From assembly GCF_021129305.1 (NCBI RefSeq), contig NZ_JAJOMB010000026.1:85740-149739 (forward strand): DNA of 64,000 bases, in the 5' to 3' direction. The stretch is from Kineosporia babensis (GTDB lineage Bacteria; Actinomycetota; Actinomycetes; Actinomycetales; Kineosporiaceae). Shown here in pieces: positions 1-8,097 of this stretch; position 1 is the stretch's first letter; each line of letters starts with the position of its first letter. The position numbers and the translations under genes were made by a program. Below the pieces are notes generated by a model, which saw nothing but the letters and a program-made list of their open reading frames with translations, did not search any database and had not been told where the DNA came from.

Positions 1-491
1 CCGCCGGTCGGGTGGAAGCCGGTGGAGGTCTTGACGAAGTCGGCCCCGGCCCGGGTGGCGGCCTGGCACACGGCGGTGAGCTGCTCGTCGGTCAGCGCGG
101 CGGACTCGACGATCACCTTGAGCAGGTTCGGGGCCGGCACCGCGGCGCGGACCGCGGCGATCTCGGCCTCGGTGGTGGCGAAGTCCCCGGCCACCGCGGC
201 GCCGACGTTGATCACCATGTCGATCTCGTTCGCGCCCTCGGCCACCGACACGGCCGCCTCCGCCGCCTTGACCTCGGCCTTCACCGCACCGCTGGGGAAT
301 CCGCAGACGGTGACCACCGCCAGCTCCGACCCGGCCGCCGCCTCCTTGGCCACGGTCACCAGCGTCGGGGACACGCAGACGCCGAACACGCTCAGTTCGC
401 GCGCGTCGGCCACGAGCTTGCGCACGTCGTCGGGGGTGGATTCGGGCTTCAGCAGGGTCTGGTCGATGTAGCTGGCGAGGTTCTCGGTCAT
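1..491 (-). CDS. deoC: Deoxyribose-phosphate aldolase, C-terminus cut by window edge
   Basis: DeoC reversibly cleaves 2-deoxyribose-5-phosphate to glyceraldehyde-3-phosphate and acetaldehyde, feeding deoxynucleosides into central metabolism in the cytosol. The 163 visible residues begin MTENLASYIDQTLLKP (the family's N-terminal DxTLLKP element) and include LLKVIVE and FVKTSTGF, where K154 is the Schiff-base lysine of class I aldolases. The family is about 220 residues, so roughly 60 are missing beyond position 1. The ATG at 491 lies 14 bases after the stop of the XRE regulator gene on the same strand, so the two may be co-transcribed. Confidence 0.95.
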   Translation of the reverse strand, partial: MTENLASYIDQTLLKPESTPDDVRKLVADARELSVFGVCVSPTLVTVAKEAAAGSELAVVTVCGFPSGAVKAEVKAAEAAVSVAEGANEIDMVINVGAAVAGDFATTEAEIAAVRAAVPAPNLLKVIVESAALTDEQLTAVCQAATRAGADFVKTSTGFHPTG

Positions 492-505
492 GAGGAGAAC
501 CCTAC

Positions 506-1363
506 TCAGCGTTGCATCACGGCGCTCCAGCTGGCCAGGAGCTTCAGCCCGTCCTCGGCGGAACTGCCCGGCTCGGCGGTGTACATCAGCAGGGTCTGCC
601 CCGGGTCGGAGTCCAGCGTGGTGCTCTCGAAGGCCAGCTCCAGCTCACCCACCAGCGGATGCAGCAGCCGGGTCACGCCGCTGCTGTGCACGCACACGTC
701 GTGGCGGGCCCAGCGCTCGCGAAATTCGGCACTGGCGGAGGACAACTCGGACACCAGACCGGTGCGGGCCGCATCACAGGGACGAGCCCCGGCCGCGGTC
801 AGCAACCGGTTCACCGTGTCGTCGGCCACCGTGTCCCAGTCCGCCCAGAAGGTGCGGGCCGCCGGATCCAGAAAGGTGAACCGGGCCAGGTTGGTTCCGG
901 TCATCGCCTCGAACAGCGCCTTGCCCAGAGCATTCGAGCCCAGCACGTTCAGCCGTCCGTCGTGCACCAGCGCCGGCGTGGTGGTCATCGAGTCGAGGAT
1001 GCGCTGCACCGGAGCCCGGAGCTGAGCCGGGGGAGCGGCCGGTGCACAGACCGCAGTGGTGCCCGCGCGCAGCAGACCGAGCAGATGAGCGTGCTCCGCA
1101 GCACTGAGCTGAAGCGCCCGGCCGATCCCGTCCAGCACCGCATCGGACACGTTGCTCGCGTCACCCCGTTCGAGCCGGATGTAGTACTCCACGCTGATCC
1201 CGGCCAGCGCGGCCACCTCTTCACGACGCAGCCCTTGCACCCGACGCCGGCCACCGGTCACCGGTAGCCCGGCCTGCAGCGGAGTCAGACGAGCCCGCCG
1301 GGTGGACAGAAACTCCCGAACCCGGCGCCGCAGCTCGGTCTGGACCGCTGGAGGACTTCCCAT
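506..1363 (-). CDS. XRE-family regulator with MmyB-like ligand domain
   Basis: A 285-residue DNA-binding regulator. The N-terminal helix-turn-helix (about residues 30-95, with LRREEVAALAGISVEYYIRLERG) is followed by an MmyB-like ligand-binding domain (about 105-280, with the typical LNVLGSNALGKALF and RWARHDV stretches). It is a paralogue of the regulator at 61966. It is divergent from the SDR gene at 1487 and probably controls it, as is usual for this family. No Shine-Dalgarno site precedes the ATG; on its own strand TATCGT lies 7 bases before the start, so the message may be leaderless. Confidence 0.9.
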   Translation of the reverse strand: MGSPPAVQTELRRRVREFLSTRRARLTPLQAGLPVTGGRRRVQGLRREEVAALAGISVEYYIRLERGDASNVSDAVLDGIGRALQLSAAEHAHLLGLLRAGTTAVCAPAAPPAQLRAPVQRILDSMTTTPALVHDGRLNVLGSNALGKALFEAMTGTNLARFTFLDPAARTFWADWDTVADDTVNRLLTAAGARPCDAARTGLVSELSSASAEFRERWARHDVCVHSSGVTRLLHPLVGELELAFESTTLDSDPGQTLLMYTAEPGSSAEDGLKLLASWSAVMQR

Positions 1364-1486
1364 GGGCTCGACGATAGGCGCAGCAGCGGCGGCTCAGACA
1401 GTCACCCGCAGTACCCCGATAGCAGAAACTGTTCCACTCGGTGCGCTCGCGATGTGCTCGGTGCAGCCCCAAGAGAGGAAAGCCTG

Positions 1487-2461
1487 ATGAGCACACAGCA
1501 GAACAAGATCGGTTCCGGATTCGGCCCGAGGAGCACAGCCGCGGAGGTCCTGGACGGAGTCGACCTGAACGGCAGGACGGCCCTGGTCACCGGCGGATAC
1601 TCGGGGATCGGGCTGGCCACCACGCGGGCGCTGGTGAACGCCGGCGCGCGGGTGATCGTCCCGGCCCGCCGCCCGGAGATCGCCCGCAAGGCTCTTCCCG
1701 AGGTGGAGGTGGAGCATCTGGATCTGGCCGATCTCACCAGCGTGGCCGACTTCGCCGAGCGCTTCCTGGCCACCCGCCGCAATCTGGACATCCTGATCAA
1801 CTCGGCCGGCATCATGGCCCCACCGCTGCAGCGCGTGGGCCCAGGCTGGGAATCCCAGTTCGCCACCAACCACCTCGGTCACTTCGCCCTGGTCAACCGG
1901 CTCTGGCCGGCTCTTCGGGAAGCAACGGACGCCCGGGTCGTCTCGGTCTCGTCACTGGGCCACCGCTTCGGCACGATCCGCTGGGACGACCTGCACTTCG
2001 ACGCCGCCGACTACGACAAGTGGGCCGCCTACGGCCAGGCCAAGACCGCCAACGTGCTGTTCGCCGTGCACCTGAATGCCCTCGCGGCCGACCAGGGAGT
2101 GGAGGCGTTCGCCGTGCATCCGGGCACCATCGACACCCACCTGCAGCGCCACCTGCCGCAGGAGGAGATGGTGGCGAAGGGCTGGATGAAGCCCGACGGC
2201 AGCTACACCGATGCGGATGCGATGAAGTCGCCCGAGCAGGGCGCCGCCACTGCGCTCTGGGCCGCCACTTCGCCGCAGTTGCGGGGGCACGGTGGCGTCT
2301 ACCTCGAAGACGTCGACATTGCCGAGATCACGCCAGAATCTGCGCTTTTCGACGGTTCGGTGCCGGGCGTCGCCGCTCATGCCGTCGATCTCCGGGCCGC
2401 TGAGCGGCTTTGGGCGCTCTCGGCTGAGCTGACCGGTGTGAACGCGTTCGAAAAGCCCTGA
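1487..2461 (+). CDS. Short-chain dehydrogenase/reductase (retinol dehydrogenase-like)
   Basis: A 324-residue NAD(P)-dependent oxidoreductase. It has the Rossmann motif TGGYSGIG (about residue 35), NSAGIM in place of NNAG, a catalytic serine in SVSSLGHR and the YGQAK active site (YxxxK). The extended, C-terminally longer form with a FATNHLGHF element resembles the retinol dehydrogenase/WW-domain oxidoreductase-like SDRs. The substrate is unknown. The ATG at 1487 is chosen over an in-frame ATG at 1454 because AGAGGAAAG lies just before it. The divergent XRE gene is the likely regulator, and a strong hairpin follows the stop. Confidence 0.88.
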   Translation: MSTQQNKIGSGFGPRSTAAEVLDGVDLNGRTALVTGGYSGIGLATTRALVNAGARVIVPARRPEIARKALPEVEVEHLDLADLTSVADFAERFLATRRNLDILINSAGIMAPPLQRVGPGWESQFATNHLGHFALVNRLWPALREATDARVVSVSSLGHRFGTIRWDDLHFDAADYDKWAAYGQAKTANVLFAVHLNALAADQGVEAFAVHPGTIDTHLQRHLPQEEMVAKGWMKPDGSYTDADAMKSPEQGAATALWAATSPQLRGHGGVYLEDVDIAEITPESALFDGSVPGVAAHAVDLRAAERLWALSAELTGVNAFEKP

Positions 2462-2466
2462 GAAGA

Positions 2467-2510
2467 ATGAAGGACGCGGTGGTCACCTAGGCGGCTACCG
2501 CGTCCTTCAT
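2467..2510. terminator. Bidirectional hairpin terminator
   Basis: A perfect 14-bp inverted repeat, ATGAAGGACGCGGT and its complement, with a 16-base loop. It lies between the convergent SDR (stop 2461) and SolA-like (stop 2517) genes and can serve both. There is no long T tract, as is common in high-GC actinomycetes. Confidence 0.8.
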
Positions 2511-2516
2511 TGATGG

Positions 2517-3635
2517 TCAGTTCAAAACTCTGAATTCGCGCGGCATCTCAGCGGTGCCCAGGACGACGTCGGCGGCCAGTTCGCCCAGCACCGGAGCGAA
2601 CTTAGCGCCGTGGCCGGAACAAGCGGAGAGCACGGTGACGCCGTCCATGCCGTCGATCACGAAGTCCTCGGTGGGCGTGTTGGTGAACAGACAGGTGGTC
2701 TCGGCGTAGGGCTCGGGCTCCAGGCCGGGTAGGTAGCGGCGCACGTAGTCGACCACCCGCCGGCGGTTGGCCGGGTCGATCACGCCGGTCTTCCCGGACG
2801 CGGACGAGATCACCTTTCCGGCGTTGTACTCGGCGACCTTCTGCCCACGGAATCCGGCGTCACGACCACCCGGCAAGGCGTACACGCAGATGTCCGAGCG
2901 CTTGTGGATGAGCGTGGGCCAGACGTCTTCCGGCGAGCGGTACGGGAAGTGGAAGGCGTTCTCCTCGCGCACCTCCAGATCGGGGAATGCCTTCACGAAG
3001 GCCGAAGGCAGGTCGAGTCGGCCCAGCAGCTCGGGCAACCAGCCACCCGCGCTCACCACCACCCGCCCGGCCTCCACCGCGCGTCCATCATCGGCAACCG
3101 CGCGGAAGCCTTTGCTGGTGCGCTCCAGTCGCTGCACCGGCCAGCCGGTCAGCACCCGCGCCCCGAGCGCCTGTGCCGCGGAAACCATGGCCCGCACGGT
3201 GTTCTCCGCATCCAGCACCCCGCCGCCCGGGTGGAACAGCACGTCGGAGTCGAACGTGATCTGAGGCCAGCGCTGCTGGGCGGCCTCGGGGCTCAGCAGT
3301 TCGTGCTCGACCTCAAGCTTGGCCAGAACCTCGGCCAGTCCGTGCGGGTCGCGTTCGGCGCCGAAGTCCAGGGCGCCGGTCGGCGTGATCAGTGGGGAGC
3401 CGTGCAGCTCGGACAGTTCGGCCCAGCCCGCCTCCGAGTCTTTCACCAGCGAGACGTACAGCTCCTGCGGGTAGGGGAAACGGAAGATCCGGGCTGAGCC
3501 GTGCGAACTGCCGTGCTCGGTGGCCGGGACGTGCCGCTCGAGAAGGGTGACGTCCATCCCGCGGGCCGCCAGCCGCCAGGCCGCCGAGGCCCCGGCCAGT
3601 CCGCCGCCGACCACCAGAACCGAACCGGAACTCAT
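2517..3635 (-). CDS. MSOX/SolA-family FAD amine oxidase
   Basis: A 372-residue flavoenzyme of the monomeric sarcosine oxidase/N-methyltryptophan oxidase family, which oxidatively demethylates or deaminates N-methyl amino acids with release of H2O2. It has the dinucleotide motif VVGGGLAGASAAW (residues 7-19). The cysteine of TTCLFTNTPTEDFVID corresponds to the residue that holds FAD covalently in the family, and CSGHGAKFAP is the C-terminal FAD contact. Its ATG overlaps the stop of the upstream HutD-like gene by 4 bases (ATGA), so the two are translationally coupled. The exact substrate cannot be read from sequence. Confidence 0.88.
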   Translation of the reverse strand: MSSGSVLVVGGGLAGASAAWRLAARGMDVTLLERHVPATEHGSSHGSARIFRFPYPQELYVSLVKDSEAGWAELSELHGSPLITPTGALDFGAERDPHGLAEVLAKLEVEHELLSPEAAQQRWPQITFDSDVLFHPGGGVLDAENTVRAMVSAAQALGARVLTGWPVQRLERTSKGFRAVADDGRAVEAGRVVVSAGGWLPELLGRLDLPSAFVKAFPDLEVREENAFHFPYRSPEDVWPTLIHKRSDICVYALPGGRDAGFRGQKVAEYNAGKVISSASGKTGVIDPANRRRVVDYVRRYLPGLEPEPYAETTCLFTNTPTEDFVIDGMDGVTVLSACSGHGAKFAPVLGELAADVVLGTAEMPREFRVLN

Positions 3636-4081
3636 GCAATCTCCTCTACCACGACGAAGCGCCCTTCCTCAGCCGAGGCCGAGTTGTCCACATCCAGATA
3701 GCCGTCCAAGGTGCGCAGGCTGACCAAAGCCAGGCCCGACGTCCATTGATCGATCCGGACCCGCGCCCGCAACGGCCTGCGCGCCATGACGTTCACGGCC
3801 TTCACCTCGCCCTCGGGAACCGCCGAGACCAGGTCTTCCCCAGTGAATCGCAGCATTTCGCCCGCTTCGAGCAGATGAACGTGCCCGTTGACCGTGAGCT
3901 CGATGACTCCCTGGGCCACCACGAACACCCGGTCCAGGCCGTCGAACTTCGAGAACTCGCCCGCGGCCTCGATGGTGGCCACGCTCAGGCGCCAGCGCTC
4001 GTCGCGGAAAAGCTCCCGCGTGACACCACCGTCGTTGCGCCACCTCTGCTCGGCCGCCTCGGCGTATCGCACTGTCTGCAC
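3632..4081 (-). CDS. HutD/Ves-family protein
   Basis: About 149 residues of the HutD/Ves bicupin-like family, linked elsewhere to histidine utilisation and thought to bind small metabolites. Features are the N-terminal RYAEAAEQRWRNDGGVTREL, matching the family's WkNGGGxTrE signature with a D for a G, and FSKFDGLDRVFVVAQG. I take the GTG at 4081, which has GGGAGAA a few bases upstream, over a TTG at 4117 without such a site. It is first in a two-gene unit with the SolA-like oxidase (ATGA overlap), so it may sense or buffer the amine substrate or product. Confidence 0.75.
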   Translation of the reverse strand: MQTVRYAEAAEQRWRNDGGVTRELFRDERWRLSVATIEAAGEFSKFDGLDRVFVVAQGVIELTVNGHVHLLEAGEMLRFTGEDLVSAVPEGEVKAVNVMARRPLRARVRIDQWTSGLALVSLRTLDGYLDVDNSASAEEGRFVVVEEIA

Positions 4082-4258
4082 GCGTTCTCCCTGACCGCCA
4101 TGTCTCACTACAGGCAACTAGTTCCACCACCAGTGGACGACTCGAATGTTTCCCACGGGTTGCCGCGTGACTCACACCACGCAACTGGGCCGCTACCGGG
4201 CCGGACGCCGACCTATCCTGCCCTTCGACGCATCCCGAACTGAGCCAGGAGATCGCCC

Positions 4259-7200
4259 GTGTTCTCGAAAATTCTGGTGGCGAACCGTGGCGAGATCGCC
4301 GTTCGCGCCTTCCGCGCTGCCTACGAGGTCGGGGCCCGCACGGTGGCGGTGTTCCCGTACGAGGACCGCTGGAGCGAGCACCGGCTCAAGGCCGACGAGT
4401 CGTACGAGATCGGCGAGCGCGGCCATCCGGTGCGGGCGTACCTGGATCCGGAGGCCATCGTTGCCACCGCGGTGCGGGCGGGCGCCGATGCGATCTACCC
4501 CGGCTACGGATTCCTGTCCGAGAATCCGGCGCTGGCCGAGGCCTGTGCCCGGGCCGGCATCACGTTCATCGGTCCGGGCTCCGACGTTCTGGAACTGACC
4601 GGCAACAAGGCCCGCGCGATTGCTGCGGCCCGGGCCGCGGGCGTCCCCACTTTGGCCAGCATCCCGCCGTCGAGGAACCCCGACGAGCTTGTGGACGCGG
4701 CTGCGCACCTTGCGTATCCGTTGTTCGTCAAGGCGGTGGCCGGCGGTGGTGGACGCGGTATGCGGCGGGTGGACCGTCCGGAAGACCTGCGTGAGGCCGT
4801 CGAGACCTGCATGCGCGAGGCCGACGGGGCGTTCGGGGATCCGACGGTGTTCATCGAGCAGGCGGTGGTGGATCCGCGGCACATCGAGGTGCAGATCCTG
4901 GCCGACGGTGAAGGCAATGTGATTCACCTGTTCGAGCGGGACTGCTCGGTGCAGCGCCGGCATCAGAAGGTGATCGAGATCGCCCCGGCGCCGAACCTCG
5001 ACCCGCAGTTGCGCGAGCGGATCTGCGCCGACGCGGTGCGTTTCGCCAAGGAGATCGGTTACCGCAACGCCGGCACGGTGGAGTTTCTGCTGGCGCCGGA
5101 CGGCAGTTACGTGTTCATCGAGATGAACCCACGGATCCAGGTCGAGCACACGGTCACCGAAGAGATCACGGACGTGGACCTGGTCCAGTCCCAGCTGCGG
5201 ATCGCCTCCGGCGAAACCCTGGCCGATCTGGGGCTTTCACAGGAGAACGTGGCGATCCGCGGGGCGGCGCTGCAGTGCCGGATCACCACCGAGGACCCGG
5301 CCAACAACTTCCGGCCGGACACGGGGGTGATCACCACCTACCGCTCGCCCGGTGGTGGCGGGGTGCGGCTCGACGGTGGTACGGCCTACACCGGGGCCGA
5401 GGTCAATGCCCACTTCGACTCGATGCTGGCCAAGCTGACCTGTCGCGGGCGCACGTTCGAGAAGGCGGTGGAGAAGGCCCGGCGGGCGGTGGCCGAGTTC
5501 CGGATCCGCGGTGTCTCCACGAACATCCCCTTCCTGCAGGCGGTTCTGGACGACCCGGACTTCTCGGCGGGCCGGGTGACCACGGCCTTCATCGAGACCC
5601 ACCCGCAGCTGCTGCAGGCGCGCGGCTCGGGGGACCGGGGCAGCAAGCTGCTGACCTACCTGGCCGGGGTGACGGTGAACCAGCCGCACGGGGCTGCGCC
5701 GGTCACCATCGACCCCTCGGTGAAACTGCCTGCCCTTGGGGAGGAACCGGCGAAGCCGGGAACCCGGCAACTGCTGCAGGCCAAGGGCCCGGAGGCGTTC
5801 GCCCGGGCGCTGCGCGAGCAGAACCGCGTTGCGGTGACCGACACCACGTTCCGCGACGCGCACCAGTCGCTGCTGGCCACCCGCGTCCGTACCCGTGATC
5901 TGCTGGCCGTTGCCCCGCACGTCTCCCGCACTACGCCGCAGCTGTGGTCGATCGAGGCGTGGGGTGGCGCGACGTACGACGTGGCGCTGCGCTTCCTGGC
6001 CGAGGACCCGTGGGAACGCCTGGCCGCGCTCCGCGAGGCGGTGCCGAACATCGCGCTGCAGATGCTGCTGCGCGGGCGGAACACGGTGGGCTACACGCCA
6101 TATCCGACCAAGGTGACGGATGCGTTCGTGGCCGAGGCGGCGGCGACCGGGATCGACGTGTTCCGGATCTTCGATGCGCTGAACGACGTGGAGCAGATGC
6201 GCCCAGCGATCGAGGCCGTGCGGGCGACCGGGACGACCGTGGCCGAGGTGGCGCTCTGCTACACCGGCGACCTGTCCGATCCGGCCGAAAAGCTCTACAC
6301 GCTGGACTATTACCTGCGACTGGCGGCGCGCATCGTGGAGGCCGGGGCGCACGTGCTGTGCATCAAGGACATGGCCGGGCTGCTCCGTGCGCCCGCTGCT
6401 TCCCGGTTGGTGACGGCGTTGCGCTCGGAGTTCGACCTGCCGGTGCACCTGCACACCCACGACACGGCCGGTGGGCAGCTCGCCACGCTGACTGCGGCGA
6501 TCGCGGCCGGGGTGGACGCGGTTGATGCGGCCAGTGCCTCGATGGCCGGAACCACCTCCCAGCCGCCGCTTTCGGCCCTGGTCGCAGCAACCGACTTCAG
6601 CGAGCGGGACACCGGCCTGTCGCTGGCCGCGGTGAACGCGCTGGAGCCGTACTGGGAGGCGGTGCGCCGGGTCTACGCGCCGTTCGAGTCCGGGCTGAGC
6701 TCGCCGACCGGCCGGGTGTACCGCCACGAGATTCCCGGCGGTCAGCTGTCCAACCTGCGCCAGCAGGCCATCGCGCTGGGGCTGGGCGAGAAGTTCGAGC
6801 AGATCGAGAACATGTACGCCGCCGCGAACGACATCCTCGGCAACGTACCCAAGGTGACCCCGTCGTCCAAAGTTATTGGTGATCTGGCTCTTTCCCTGGT
6901 GGCGGCGGGCGCCGACCCGGAGGGCTTCGCCGAGCACCCGGGCTCGTTCGACATCCCCGACTCGGTGATCGGCTTCCTCAACGGCGAGCTGGGCGACCCG
7001 CCCGGCGGCTGGCCGTCGCCGTTCCGGGAGAAGGCCCTCGAAGGCCGGACCTGGAAGGCGCCGGCCGAGGAACTGACCCCCGAGCAAACTCTGAAGCTGG
7101 CCGAAAACCCCCGCCAGGCCCTGAACGAGCTGCTCTTCCCCGGCCCCACGAAGATTTTCGCCGAGAACCGTTCCACCTACGGCGACACCTCGGCCCTGCC

Positions 7201-7633
7201 CACCCTGGACTACCTCTACGGCCTGCGCCGCGGCGAGGAGCACGTGGTGGAGCTGGACGAGGGCAAGACGCTGATCATGGGCCTGCAGTCGATCAGCGAA
7301 CCCGACGAGCGCGGCTTCCGCACGGTGATGGCCCGGCTGAACGGCCAGATGCGCCCGATCAGCGTGCGCGACACCCGGATCGCCGCCGAGATCCCGACCG
7401 CGGAGAAGGCCGACCCGGCGGTGGCCGGGCACGTGGCGGCGCCGTTCCAGGGCGTGGTGACGGTGGTGGTGGCCCCGGGCGACAAGGTCTCGGCCGGCGA
7501 CACGGTGGCCACGATCGAGGCGATGAAGATGGAGGCCTCGATCACGGCTCCGGTGGAGGGCGTGGTGCAGCGGGTGGCCTTGTCCGGGGTGCAGGGCGTG
7601 GACGGCGGAGACCTGGTGCTGGTGCTCAACTGA
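4259..7633 (+). CDS. pyc: Pyruvate carboxylase
   Basis: Biotin-dependent carboxylation of pyruvate to oxaloacetate, an anaplerotic reaction. At 1124 residues it is a full-length single-chain enzyme. The order is biotin carboxylase N-domain (1-115), ATP-grasp (about 118-330, with AGGGGRGMRRV and EMNPRIQVEHTVTE), biotin carboxylase C-domain (340-450), HMG-CoA-lyase-like carboxyltransferase (about 520-790, TFRDAHQSLLATR, HTHDTAGGQ), conserved PYC domain (800-1000) and biotinyl domain (about 1050-1124) with the biotin lysine in EAMKMEASI. It starts with GTG after CCAGGAGA. It is monocistronic; the next gene starts 150 bases on. Confidence 0.97.
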   Translation: MFSKILVANRGEIAVRAFRAAYEVGARTVAVFPYEDRWSEHRLKADESYEIGERGHPVRAYLDPEAIVATAVRAGADAIYPGYGFLSENPALAEACARAGITFIGPGSDVLELTGNKARAIAAARAAGVPTLASIPPSRNPDELVDAAAHLAYPLFVKAVAGGGGRGMRRVDRPEDLREAVETCMREADGAFGDPTVFIEQAVVDPRHIEVQILADGEGNVIHLFERDCSVQRRHQKVIEIAPAPNLDPQLRERICADAVRFAKEIGYRNAGTVEFLLAPDGSYVFIEMNPRIQVEHTVTEEITDVDLVQSQLRIASGETLADLGLSQENVAIRGAALQCRITTEDPANNFRPDTGVITTYRSPGGGGVRLDGGTAYTGAEVNAHFDSMLAKLTCRGRTFEKAVEKARRAVAEFRIRGVSTNIPFLQAVLDDPDFSAGRVTTAFIETHPQLLQARGSGDRGSKLLTYLAGVTVNQPHGAAPVTIDPSVKLPALGEEPAKPGTRQLLQAKGPEAFARALREQNRVAVTDTTFRDAHQSLLATRVRTRDLLAVAPHVSRTTPQLWSIEAWGGATYDVALRFLAEDPWERLAALREAVPNIALQMLLRGRNTVGYTPYPTKVTDAFVAEAAATGIDVFRIFDALNDVEQMRPAIEAVRATGTTVAEVALCYTGDLSDPAEKLYTLDYYLRLAARIVEAGAHVLCIKDMAGLLRAPAASRLVTALRSEFDLPVHLHTHDTAGGQLATLTAAIAAGVDAVDAASASMAGTTSQPPLSALVAATDFSERDTGLSLAAVNALEPYWEAVRRVYAPFESGLSSPTGRVYRHEIPGGQLSNLRQQAIALGLGEKFEQIENMYAAANDILGNVPKVTPSSKVIGDLALSLVAAGADPEGFAEHPGSFDIPDSVIGFLNGELGDPPGGWPSPFREKALEGRTWKAPAEELTPEQTLKLAENPRQALNELLFPGPTKIFAENRSTYGDTSALPTLDYLYGLRRGEEHVVELDEGKTLIMGLQSISEPDERGFRTVMARLNGQMRPISVRDTRIAAEIPTAEKADPAVAGHVAAPFQGVVTVVVAPGDKVSAGDTVATIEAMKMEASITAPVEGVVQRVALSGVQGVDGGDLVLVLN

Positions 7634-7661
7634 CGAGCTGAAACAACCACAGAACCGAAGA

Positions 7662-7676
7662 CACCGGCCCCCGGTG
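7662..7676. terminator. Weak hairpin after pyc
   Basis: CACCGG-CCC-CCGGTG, a perfect 6-bp stem with a 3-base loop 28 bases after the pyc stop. It is short and has no T tract, so it is only a candidate terminator. Confidence 0.35.
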
Positions 7677-7785
7677 GTGAGGTCGGCGGAATAGTCCCTA
7701 TTGCCCTTTGGGGCGAAAAGGCCGATCTGGATACCGATCACAGGCTCTGTTAGCCTCCGGAACCGATTGCGGTAAGGAGACAGGC

Positions 7786-8097
7786 ATGGCTGGGAAGGTC
7801 CGAGTCGATCCCGATGAGTTGCGCAAGTGCGACAAAAAGGCGGATCTGGTGGTGGAGCAACTGGCTCCCCTCAATCCTGGTGACCATCTCGCCGCCGCAG
7901 CCAAGGGGATTCCCGGCCAGGACAGTGTCACGCTGCTGAAGAACGTCGGATCTCTCTGGGAGTCGCAGTTACGTAGTCTGTGTGAGCGGGTGAGCCGCTA
8001 CGGCGAGAGTCTGCACACGGCTGCCAGAGAGTACGAGAGCAGCGATGAGGCGGGGGCTTCTGGCTACCGCACGATCGCCCCCAGCGGGCTGCGGTGA
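7786..8097 (+). CDS. EspC-like small protein, type VII secretion type
   Basis: A 103-residue helical protein starting MAGKVRVDPDELRKCDKKAD. A VDPDELR opening followed by a helix, a loop and a second amphipathic helix is typical of the EspC-like group of ESX/type VII substrates and partners. The ATG at 7786 is preceded by AAGGAGA; an upstream in-frame ATG at 7708 lacks a site. It is first of a tight trio: its TGA overlaps the GTG of the next gene (GTGA). No ESX core genes (eccC and others) are in this window. Family assignment is by pattern only. Confidence 0.65.
   Translation: MAGKVRVDPDELRKCDKKADLVVEQLAPLNPGDHLAAAAKGIPGQDSVTLLKNVGSLWESQLRSLCERVSRYGESLHTAAREYESSDEAGASGYRTIAPSGLR

Noticed and set aside
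5237..7741. Very long minus-strand open frame antisense to pyc
   Set aside because: Low-complexity His/Arg/Gly/Gln-rich translation typical of GC-biased shadows; pyc on the other strand explains the region fully.
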